A model generated the notes under the pieces. It saw nothing but the letters and a program-made list of their open reading frames with translations. It was not told the DNA's origin and did not search any database. Positions 1 through 5,429 of a DNA stretch of 7,900 nucleotides are shown here, piece by piece. Numbering within the stretch: the first letter of the stretch is position 1; each line of letters begins with the position of its first letter. This DNA is from Oscillospiraceae bacterium. Its GTDB lineage: Bacteria > Bacillota > Clostridia > Oscillospirales > Oscillospiraceae. Position numbers and translations under genes: made by a program. The DNA lies in NCBI GenBank assembly GCA_031260745.1, contig JAISKY010000149.1, forward strand, positions 1 through 7,900, in the 5' to 3' direction.

Positions 1-315
1 AGGTGGCGTCTTCAAAGGTGTACTATTCTTCCCTTATTTGATTTCAGGTATTGCCATCTCGAGCGAACCCTCTACATTACGGACAGTTCGTATATCATTT
101 CGGCAAAAGAACACTCAACCGAGTACAGTTATACCGGCAAATCTTATGAGGAAGTAATTGAAAAAGTTCAAGAGTCAGCGATTGAACTTGATTGGGATCT
201 TCCAAGCAAAGACAGTTCACTAAATGAAAAATCCGATGTAATTTCCGCAAAGCCAGATGAAACAGCGGATGTGTCTGCCACATCAGAGATTCAAGAGGAG
301 GAATCGCAAAAATGA
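1..315 (+). CDS. C-terminal part of an unrecognised acidic protein (5' end missing or broken)
   Basis: The frame is open from the window edge to TGA 313-315. The first ~20 codons read as out-of-frame translation of the permease-like scrap, so the credible protein begins around base 67. It runs from about LYITDSSYIISAKEHSTEY through a charged stretch (GKSYEEVIEKVQESAIELDW) to a tail rich in Glu, Asp, Ser and Lys that ends EIQEEESQK. No membrane segment or catalytic motif is visible in the credible part, and I do not recognise a family. Its stop overlaps the next start (ATGA 312-315), and an AGAGGAGG-like ribosome site lies inside its last codons, so the two genes were probably co-translated. 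Base use is AT-rich, unlike the genes after base 3300. Confidence 0.5.
   Translation, partial: RWRLQRCTILPLFDFRYCHLERTLYITDSSYIISAKEHSTEYSYTGKSYEEVIEKVQESAIELDWDLPSKDSSLNEKSDVISAKPDETADVSATSEIQEEESQK
2..61 (+). pseudogene. permease-like fragment (possible sugar ABC transporter inner-membrane subunit)
   Basis: In the frame starting at base 2 the first 20 codons read like a membrane segment of a MalF/UgpA-type sugar ABC permease (MetI-like superfamily): FKGVLFFPYLISGIAIS resembles the conserved 'FRxxFFLPYxxSxxxxG' stretch of that family. After about base 60 this frame stops looking like a protein (it ends at TAA 155-157), while the frame starting at base 1 becomes plausible from about base 67. 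So the fragment has no start, no binding-protein-dependent transport signature and no end here. It could be a real gene remnant cut by a rearrangement, a frameshifted gene, or a chimeric join. The recognition rests on one short hydrophobic stretch. Confidence 0.33.
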
Positions 316-638
316 AAAAGATTATAACCGCATTATTGATTATAGCCCAATTGTCCGCTTGTTATGTATTAACCTATGCTACGAATGTTGCACAATATCA
401 ACCTGAATATCCGCTATATGAGTGGACTTGGGGTGACATAGACGATTCAACCGGAACCGCTCAAGTCAAGTATTACTCGCAGGCTTTACTTGGAAACGGG
501 ATGCCTAACTCCGGCTACAATATAAGCAGCGCTACTGTTGCAACGCGAAGTAATATGTGGAGCGTAGGAGGTCACATCAACTTCACAGAAGCTGATTCGC
601 TACAATCACTACGGCTACAAACACCGAAATATATATGA
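312..638 (+). pseudogene. truncated secreted protein (N-terminal part only)
   Basis: The gene starts at ATG 312, preceded by GAGGAGG at 295-301, and overlaps the upstream stop by ATGA. Residues 1-23 form a signal peptide: MKK, a hydrophobic core IITALLIIAQLSACYVL, then a probable cleavage near TYA-T. The mature part holds YEWTWGDIDDSTG, VKYYSQALLG and ATVATRSNMWSVGGHINFTEA. The arrangement of a paired strand, a helix with a Trp and an 'IxF' strand recalls the N-terminal half of bacterial matrixin-like (M10) zinc peptidases. The HExxH motif that would prove this is absent, so this is only a guess. From about residue 92 the frame runs antisense through the CydD-like gene, and the last ~15 residues up to TGA 636-638 are probably not native. 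The gene is therefore cut at about base 585-605. Confidence 0.5.
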
Positions 639-1389
639 TACTGTCCGAGAAAAGAAACGCCGCGAAGTTGACTTGCATAACAGCCATAATTTTCTGATTG
701 AAATCGTCGGCTTTGGCTTTCAGGGTTCGGGTACGTCGTTCGTCCTGATTGAACAATTTCAGAGTAGTCAAACTTTGCAGACTCTCCAGATAATGCCCGG
801 TTAGGTCGCTGAAACTCACCCAGTAGTTGTTTTTTAGGTTTTGGATAACCTGTCGAAATATATTGTTTGCCGGAAACAGCAGCAGGGTTACAATAAGCAG
901 GAAAACCGCCACGGGCATTGACGCGCTCTTTAGCTGAAAGAAAAGATATATCGGCGCCGTCATACAATAGATAAGTCCGGGTAGGTAATGGCAGTAATAT
1001 GTCTGCATTTGCTCAATGCCGTCCACCGCGGAGGCAACCGCCGCGGTAGTTCCGATTTTCTCGATACTGCCGACGTCAAGCAGCAGCATTTTCGCGAAGA
1101 TTTTCTCGCGCAGAAGCAAACGCACTCTCGCGGTACAGCGGTACTCCGCCTCGCCGATTAGGACCTCGCCAAGCAAAATCACTAACGCCGCCAGTAACGC
1201 GGAGAGGACAGCCTGTGAGAATCCTGCGGTAGTCATTTGCGGGTCTGTGATATTGCCCAGAAATCCCGACACGGTTCGCGCGAAAGACGCTGTTCCAACA
1301 AGTACAAGCAGTTTCAGCGCCGTGATAATAAAAATCCAATGTCTGATTCCCTTTGACATTTTAAGTAGTGTTTTGTTGATTAGTAACAT
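583..1389 (-). pseudogene. truncated CydD-like ABC exporter: transmembrane half without ATPase domain
   Basis: The start ATG 1389-1387 has AGAGGAA about 7 bases upstream. The 268 residues align along their length with the transmembrane part of the complete CydD-like protein at 3693-5429. YLPGLIYCMTAP at residues 135-146 matches YLPQFFYSMLAP at 133-144 there, and LTGHYLESLQSLTTLKLF at 196-213 matches LGGVFLENIQGMTALKVF at 194-211. Hydrophobic segments are visible near residues 19-35, 61-80, 138-155, 160-176 and 249-266. The family is usually about 550-600 residues, so the last transmembrane helix and the whole nucleotide-binding domain (Walker A, LSGGQ, Walker B) are missing. The frame ends at a TGA that lies inside the opposing secreted-protein gene. 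It is divergent from the downstream paralogue, so it is not a recent copy. It follows the flavodoxin and lipoprotein on the same strand and could once have been the third gene of that operon. As it stands it cannot hydrolyse ATP. Confidence 0.72.
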
Positions 1390-1481
1390 ATCCGGATTCC
1401 TCTTTTTGATAAAAACATTTTGACGCTATTTTGTCTTAATGATTGTAATATCCTATTCGCGTAGCATTCCCCGATACTACC

Positions 1482-1513
1482 GGCGAAGAAATCATCGAAA
1501 TGGTTTCTTCGCC
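1482..1513 (-). terminator. stem-loop after the lipoprotein gene (possible weak terminator or processing site)
   Basis: GGCGAAGAAATCAT and ATGGTTTCTTCGCC form 14-base arms around a 4-base loop, with one non-Watson-Crick position (G-U if read on the plus strand, a C-A mismatch on the minus strand). It lies 12 bases past the lipoprotein stop. No U-run follows on either strand, so it may attenuate, protect a 3' end or be a processing site rather than be a true intrinsic terminator. Confidence 0.4.
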
Positions 1514-1525
1514 AGTCAAGCCGTT

Positions 1526-2296
1526 TTACTCCGCAACCCGAATAAACGGCAAGGTGTTACCGGGTACAAGCTCACCTGTTTCATTCGGAGCAAGCTCGGA
1601 CACAGTAAGCGTATCCGTATCGGCAACAGCAAAGCTGTACGCCTTTAAGTAGTTTGCGCCCCCGAACGTCATATAAACAGCCAGTTTGTCGCCGAATACA
1701 ACGTAACAGCCGGGAGCCACGCCTTGCTCGGCGAGAACATCGGCCAGCACAAACTCGCTCGAACCGTCAGTTCGAAACTCAAACGTCCACGTCCCCTCAT
1801 CGGGTATGGTTGCCCCGAATTTACCGATAAGCGGATTGTTCAGCGAGAATAACGTATCCTTCTTGTTGACCTCCGAACCCTCCACGCGCGTAAACGGAGC
1901 GGTGTTGCCCGGTACAAGTTCGCCGCTGTCGTTGGGTTCAAGTTCCGTCACGTTGATTGTGTCATTGTCCGCGACCTCAAAGGTGTACGCCGCCGCGCCT
2001 TCAAAATCCAACCAAGTTACCTGAATATTATCATAGACAACGTAGCCTCCGGAACCGACGCCGCCCTCCTCGGCGGGTACGCCTACCATTTCGTAATCAA
2101 ACGTGCCGTCGGCTTTGTAGTCGAAAATCAGCGTCATTCCCGCGCTCGGAATATCCGACTGCCATTTGCCTATAAACGGATTCGAGAGCTCCGCAAGGTC
2201 GAAATCATCCGCGATTTGCTCGGGTTGTTTCGCGCCGCACGACGCCAAAGCGAAGCACAGCAGGAGCGTTAAAAATAAAGATATTTGATTTTTCAT
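1526..2296 (-). CDS. lipoprotein with two tandem copies of a ~100-residue domain
   Basis: ATG 2296-2294 is preceded by GGAGGAAATTGACA, an almost ideal ribosome site, so I prefer it to an in-frame start 14 codons upstream that lies inside the flavodoxin gene. Residues 1-20 are a lipoprotein signal: MKNQ, a leucine-rich core and lipobox LASC with Cys20 as the lipidated residue. The mature 236 residues consist of two homologous units, about 39-138 and 154-254. Each runs NP[FL]IGK[WF], then an F-x-x-DG[TS] turn, [GC]YVV, VAD-x-DT-[IL]-x-V-x-EL, PN-x-x-GELVPGNT and PF-x-RV. The pattern suggests small beta-rich, lipocalin-like or ligand-binding domains, but I do not recognise the family. The protein should sit on the outer face of the cytoplasmic membrane. 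The start lies 2 bases after the flavodoxin stop, implying translational coupling. A role in sensing or binding something linked to the flavodoxin/ABC regulon is only inferred from position. Confidence 0.85.
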   Translation of the reverse strand: MKNQISLFLTLLLCFALASCGAKQPEQIADDFDLAELSNPFIGKWQSDIPSAGMTLIFDYKADGTFDYEMVGVPAEEGGVGSGGYVVYDNIQVTWLDFEGAAAYTFEVADNDTINVTELEPNDSGELVPGNTAPFTRVEGSEVNKKDTLFSLNNPLIGKFGATIPDEGTWTFEFRTDGSSEFVLADVLAEQGVAPGCYVVFGDKLAVYMTFGGANYLKAYSFAVADTDTLTVSELAPNETGELVPGNTLPFIRVAE

Positions 2297-2298
2297 TG

Positions 2299-2727
2299 TC
2301 AATTTCCTCCTGCGATTTTCGCGCCGAAGTCGCGGCATTGCTGCGCGGACTCACCGCTCGGCGTATTGTTGACGATTAGGCTGTCAGCGGCTAATACCGC
2401 GCCCGCTTTTGTCATTCGCTCCGTCCAGTCGCGCATCCACTGACCCTCGCCCCAGTCGTAGGAACCGAACAGCGCAAGTTTGCGCCCGGTCAGCTTCGGC
2501 TCGATATGCTGAATAAACGGCTCGAACTCGTCCTCCTCCAAAACTTCCGAACCCATAGCCGGGCAACCCAGAACAAGTACGTCCGATTCTTTGTATTTCG
2601 GGTGGTCAAGCTTGCCGATTTCGGAGATGTAGACCTCCGCACCCGCGCCTTTCGCTCCGTCGGCGATAAGATTCGCCATAGCCTCGGTGTTGCCCGTGCC
2701 GCTCCAATAAATGATGCTGATTTTCAT
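2299..2727 (-). CDS. short-chain flavodoxin (FMN-binding electron carrier)
   Basis: This is a cytoplasmic one-domain electron carrier holding non-covalent FMN that can replace ferredoxin, often when iron is scarce. The 142 residues match the clostridial type closely. The phosphate loop is WSGTGNTEAM at residues 8-17. The isoalloxazine-contact loop is CPAMGSEVLEEDEFEPFI at 55-72; the corresponding Clostridium beijerinckii loop has MGD where this has MGS. The second loop is FGSYDWGEGQWMRDW at 87-101, with Trp92 placed like the flavin-stacking Trp90 of that protein. The length fits the usual ~140. ATG 2727-2725 is preferred over an in-frame start 12 codons upstream because AAGGAGA lies about 6 bases ahead of it. 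It is the first gene of a minus-strand unit with the lipoprotein and is driven by a promoter with two 18-bp operators in its leader. Confidence 0.95.
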   Translation of the reverse strand: MKISIIYWSGTGNTEAMANLIADGAKGAGAEVYISEIGKLDHPKYKESDVLVLGCPAMGSEVLEEDEFEPFIQHIEPKLTGRKLALFGSYDWGEGQWMRDWTERMTKAGAVLAADSLIVNNTPSGESAQQCRDFGAKIAGGN

Positions 2728-2764
2728 AAGATTTCTCCTTTTTTGTAATAAATATCGCCGCAAT

Positions 2765-2782
2765 AGTTAGCGTTAGCTAACC
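2765..2782. promoter_or_regulatory. operator-like inverted repeat O1 (flavodoxin promoter, distal)
   Basis: AGTTAG-CGTTAG-CTAACC: outer arms GTTAG/CTAAC, with the middle hexamer repeating GTTAG. It lies in the flavodoxin leader, 34 bp from O2 measured start to start, and differs from O2 at one base. Confidence 0.75.
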
Positions 2783-2798
2783 AGAGCTTTGAAACGCG

Positions 2799-2816
2799 GG
2801 TTAGCGTTAGCTAACC
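2799..2816. promoter_or_regulatory. operator-like inverted repeat O2 (flavodoxin promoter, proximal)
   Basis: GGTTAG-CGTTAG-CTAACC has perfect 6-bp outer arms with a 6-bp centre. It begins 8 bases downstream of the minus-strand -10 box and so covers the expected transcription start, which fits a repressor site. The half-site GGTTAG also occurs in the DtxR/IdeR iron box, but there the arms are separated by 1 bp. Confidence 0.8.
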
Positions 2817-2824
2817 GACAACTT

Positions 2825-2853
2825 ATATTAGCATATTAACGAAGCTTTGTCAA
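2825..2853 (-). promoter_or_regulatory. sigma-A type promoter for flavodoxin and lipoprotein
   Basis: On the minus strand an exact TTGACA (2853-2848) is followed by a 17-base spacer and TAATAT (2830-2825). The -10 hexamer is imperfect but is preceded by TGC, an extended -10. The O2 operator follows at once, and the flavodoxin start is about 100 bases downstream. Confidence 0.7.
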
Positions 2854-2903
2854 TAGGGCAAAATATTTTTATCCTGTAATATTACAAACCGGCATAACAA
2901 GTC

Positions 2904-2955
2904 GCGGTTGTTAATTATACTGATAACCGGAATTATCAGCGTAATCGGCAACCGC
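2904..2955 (+). repeat. 52-base imperfect palindrome with 23-base arms
   Basis: The arms 2904-2926 and 2933-2955 surround a 6-base centre CCGGAA. Eighteen of 23 positions pair exactly, including GCGGTTG/CAACCGC at the ends and CTGATAA/TTATCAG at the centre. All five exceptions are transitions. Read as plus-strand RNA, three become G-U pairs and two are A-C mismatches, so the plus-strand transcript folds better. No U-run follows, and it lies about 120 bases upstream of the plus-strand promoter rather than after a gene. It could be a REP/MITE-like remnant, an RNA structure or a large protein-binding dyad; nothing visible decides between these. Confidence 0.6.
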
Positions 2956-3075
2956 ATAACCTTGCTATACCATTCACGCGTCGGCTGTTTCAGTAATGTA
3001 CGGACTATACAGACGCGGTCGCATGGCATCGAGCCGAACGTCTTTTTGAACAGGTCAAAAGCGATAAAAAAACTC

Positions 3076-3104
3076 TTGACAAAGATTTTTGAAACGTGTA
3101 TAAT
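3076..3104 (+). promoter_or_regulatory. consensus sigma-A promoter for the ybaN-cydDC-like operon
   Basis: TTGACA (3076-3081), a 17-base spacer and TATAAT (3099-3104) match the housekeeping consensus exactly. The start would be near 3111, giving a leader of about 200 bases before the YbaN start at 3310. This leader holds O3, a small hairpin (3134-3148) and O4. I see no credible gene in it. A promoter this strong needs repression if expression is to be conditional, which fits the operators. Confidence 0.85.
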
Positions 3105-3109
3105 CCAAT

Positions 3110-3127
3110 CATTAATCATAGCTAAAT
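3110..3127. promoter_or_regulatory. degenerate operator-like site O3 at the ybaN promoter
   Basis: CATTAA-TCATAG-CTAAAT keeps TTA in the left arm, TAG at the end of the centre and CTAA in the right arm. It begins 6 bases after the -10 box, and lies 55 bp from O4, exactly the O5-O6 spacing. The match is weak by itself; the position is what supports it. Confidence 0.4.
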
Positions 3128-3133
3128 GGTTTT

Positions 3134-3148
3134 GGGCGTCAAACGCCC
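3134..3148 (+). other. small GC hairpin in the operon leader
   Basis: GGGCGT-CAA-ACGCCC is a perfect 6-bp stem with a 3-base loop, followed by ACATTTTAAG. It could be a weak attenuator or only a leader structure. The T-run is short and displaced, so I do not call it a terminator. Confidence 0.35.
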
Positions 3149-3164
3149 ACATTTTAAGCGCTTG

Positions 3165-3182
3165 GGTTAGTTGTAGCTAACC
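3165..3182. promoter_or_regulatory. operator-like inverted repeat O4 (ybaN leader)
   Basis: GGTTAG-TTGTAG-CTAACC has perfect 6-bp arms with a 6-bp centre. It lies about 54 bases downstream of the predicted transcription start, so a bound protein would act as a roadblock or together with O3. Confidence 0.75.
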
Positions 3183-3309
3183 GCAATGAGTGAAAAGAGC
3201 CGCTGTAAAAATCTATGATTGTTGTTAACTTAGGCGAGGACGTTTGCTGCTCGTTAAGAATACCCGTGTAAGCAGTTACCCACCATAAAGAAAAGAGGCA
3301 AATATTAAA

Positions 3310-3696
3310 ATGAAAAAACTTGTCAAGCCGCTGTTCATAGCGCTGGGGTTTATTACGTTCGCGGTAGGAACGGTGGGAATATTCCTGCCGGTATTGCCGA
3401 CTACTCCGCTGTATCTCGTGACGGCGTTCTGCTTCGCGAGGGGTTCGACACGGTTCCACAACTGGTTCCTCGGCACAAAGCTGTACAAAAAGTACCTGGA
3501 CGGCTTTGTCAGAAACCGCTCAATGCCGATGAAAACAAAACTCGCGATTTGCATACCAGTAACTGTAATGCTGCTGATAGCGATATACTTCGCGCCGATT
3601 TGGCACGCTCAGGTTCTGATTGCGGCGGTACTGCTGTTCAAGTGGTATTACTTTTTGTTCCGAATCAAAACGGAACCGAAGGGAGCGTCGAAATGA
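3310..3696 (+). CDS. ybaN: YbaN/DUF454 family inner-membrane protein
   Basis: The 128 residues match the small YbaN (DUF454) family in length (Escherichia coli YbaN is about 125). They carry its hallmark motif, here VGIFLPVLPTTPLYLVTAFCFARGSTRFHNW at residues ~22-52, split across the first membrane helix and the following turn. Hydrophobic segments lie near residues 8-28, 30-45 and 78-118, so it should be a polytopic membrane protein. The biochemical role of the family is not established. ATG 3310 has AGAGG (3294-3298) about 11 bases upstream, a slightly long spacing. The stop overlaps the next start by ATGA (3693-3696), so it is translationally coupled to the CydD-like subunit. Its place as first gene suggests it assists or depends on that transporter; this is inference from context. 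Confidence 0.9.
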   Translation: MKKLVKPLFIALGFITFAVGTVGIFLPVLPTTPLYLVTAFCFARGSTRFHNWFLGTKLYKKYLDGFVRNRSMPMKTKLAICIPVTVMLLIAIYFAPIWHAQVLIAAVLLFKWYYFLFRIKTEPKGASK

Positions 3697-5429
3697 TTAA
3701 CCGCCGATTAATCGCTATGTCGGGCGGAGCGAAACGTTACATATTCCTGACGGTATTATTGCAGTGGATTGGATTGCTTGCGAACGCCGCCGTAGTGTTT
3801 GCCGTTGCGTGGTTCATAGGCAGGGTATTTGACGGAGCCGCAGACTTTGCCGGGTTACTTACCGCGCTGATAATAGCCGGAACTTCCGCGTTGATTAGGA
3901 TTTTCAGCGGGTATTTGTCGGCAAAGACGTCGTTCGGAGCGTCCGCCGGAGTTAAGAAACTACTGCGGGAGCAAATCTACGGCAAACTGTTAAGGCTAGG
4001 CGGTCCGTACACGGAAACGCTGTCAACCGCCGAAGTTTTGCAGACCGCTACGGAGGGCGTTGACCAGCTTGAAACGTACTTCGGTAAGTATCTTCCGCAA
4101 TTCTTTTACAGTATGCTTGCGCCGCTGACGCTGTTCGTTATTATCGCTCCGCTCAGTCTGCCCGCTTCGGCGGTCCTGCTGATATGTACGCCGTTGATTC
4201 CCGCGCTGATTATGCTGATTATGAAAATGGCAAAGAAAATGCTGAAACGTCAATGGAAGTCGTATGTCACGCTCGGCGGCGTATTCTTGGAGAACATACA
4301 GGGAATGACCGCGCTGAAAGTGTTCTCGGCGGACGGAGCGCGTCAGGAAGCTATGCGCGTTGAGGCGGAGCGATTCCGGCGTTCGACAATGCGGGTGCTG
4401 ATGATGCAGTTGAACTCGATTGCCGTAATGGACGTAATCGCGTTCGGCGGCGCGGCGTTCGGCGTGATTATGGCGGTCAGAGGGTTCGCCGGAGTCTCGG
4501 TTTCGTTACCGCAGTCGCTTGTAATCGCGCTGTTGTCGGCGGAGTTTTTCATACCGCTAAGGCAGCTGGGTTCGTATTTCCACGTTGCGATGAACGGAAT
4601 GGCGGCTTGCGAACGTATGTTCCAAATCCTTGATATGCCGGAACCTCCGGACGGGAACGGAACGCTCCCGCGAGGAAGTCTGACCGTGAACCTGGAGCGC
4701 CTTGGCTTTTCGTATGACGGCGGACGCAAAATACTTGACGGCGTGACGCTGACACTGAAGCCGGGCGGTATGGTATCGTTAGCGGGTGAATCCGGCAGCG
4801 GCAAAAGCACAATCGCCGCGTTAATCTCGGGACGCCGAACCAAATACAGCGGAAGTATCATCATAGGCGGCGCGGAGCTTCGCGATTTGTCGCGCGAAAG
4901 TCTGCGTGAGCGCGTTGCGCTCGTTACTCACGACGGTTATGTGTTCGCCGGAACAGTCTCGGAGAATCTGCGAATGGCAAAGCCCAACGCGTCGGACAGT
5001 GAACTGACAGCGGCGTTAGACACTGTAAAACTGCTTGAGTTTTTCAATACTCAGAACGGCCTGAACACGATTATCTCGGAGCGCGGAGCGAACCTTTCCG
5101 GCGGTCAGCGTCAGCGGCTGTGTATCGCAAGGGCGCTTCTGCGCGGCTGTGATTTTTACATATTCGACGAAGCCACCTCAAATATCGACGCGGAAAGCGA
5201 AGCGACCGTTATGGACGCGGTTCACGAACTCGCGGAAACAAAGACCGTACTGCTGATTACTCACAGGCTTGCCAACGCCGTATCGTCCGCGAATATCTGT
5301 CTGCTTGAAAACGGCGGAATCTCTGAATCGGGTACTCACGCAGAGCTTCTGGCGAAAAACGGAGCTTACGCAAGGCTTTACAACGAGCAGAAAGAGCTTG
5401 AAAACTATGCGGGAGGTAACGCGCTGTGA
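3693..5429 (+). CDS. CydD-like ABC exporter half-transporter (membrane and ATPase domains fused)
   Basis: The start is ATG 3693, which overlaps the YbaN stop and has GGGAG 7 bases upstream; an in-frame start 48 codons earlier lies within ybaN and gives no plausible protein. The 578 residues comprise a six-helix exporter domain (~1-310) and a nucleotide-binding domain (~330-578). CydD-type features are YFGKYLPQFF at 129-138 and the coupling region LGGVFLENIQGMTALKVF at 194-211. The ATPase has Walker A GESGSGKS (365-372), signature LSGGQ (468-472), Walker B ending FDE with Glu493, and switch His524 in LITHR. The usual Q-loop Gln is replaced by His413 in LVTHDGYVF. CydDC exporters act on thiols or haem for cytochrome bd assembly, but no cydAB is present here and the substrate cannot be read from sequence. 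It is presumably a heterodimer with the next gene, with which it shares GTGA at 5426-5429. Confidence 0.93.
   Translation: MINRRLIAMSGGAKRYIFLTVLLQWIGLLANAAVVFAVAWFIGRVFDGAADFAGLLTALIIAGTSALIRIFSGYLSAKTSFGASAGVKKLLREQIYGKLLRLGGPYTETLSTAEVLQTATEGVDQLETYFGKYLPQFFYSMLAPLTLFVIIAPLSLPASAVLLICTPLIPALIMLIMKMAKKMLKRQWKSYVTLGGVFLENIQGMTALKVFSADGARQEAMRVEAERFRRSTMRVLMMQLNSIAVMDVIAFGGAAFGVIMAVRGFAGVSVSLPQSLVIALLSAEFFIPLRQLGSYFHVAMNGMAACERMFQILDMPEPPDGNGTLPRGSLTVNLERLGFSYDGGRKILDGVTLTLKPGGMVSLAGESGSGKSTIAALISGRRTKYSGSIIIGGAELRDLSRESLRERVALVTHDGYVFAGTVSENLRMAKPNASDSELTAALDTVKLLEFFNTQNGLNTIISERGANLSGGQRQRLCIARALLRGCDFYIFDEATSNIDAESEATVMDAVHELAETKTVLLITHRLANAVSSANICLLENGGISESGTHAELLAKNGAYARLYNEQKELENYAGGNAL

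Noticed and set aside
2920..2939. TGATAA-N6-TTATCA at the palindrome centre as a Fur box
   Set aside because: The Fur 7-1-7 repeat places these hexamers 3 bp apart, not 6, and the dyad extends much further outward than a Fur site would.
3134..3148. Leader hairpin as an intrinsic terminator or riboswitch expression platform
   Set aside because: The stem is GC-rich but the following T-run is short and displaced, and no aptamer-like structure is evident upstream.
2850..3180. Overlapping 90-100 codon open frames on both strands in the divergent region
   Set aside because: They run through two promoters and the 52-base palindrome, lack ribosome sites and read as unstructured sequence. A third frame (about 3001-3091, DAVAWHRAERLFEQ) looks more protein-like but has stops at both ends and no start; it is at most a remnant.
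3186..3218. Ten-codon leader peptide after operator O4
   Set aside because: An ATG is followed by ten codons and a stop, but no ribosome site precedes it and no repeated regulatory codons are present.
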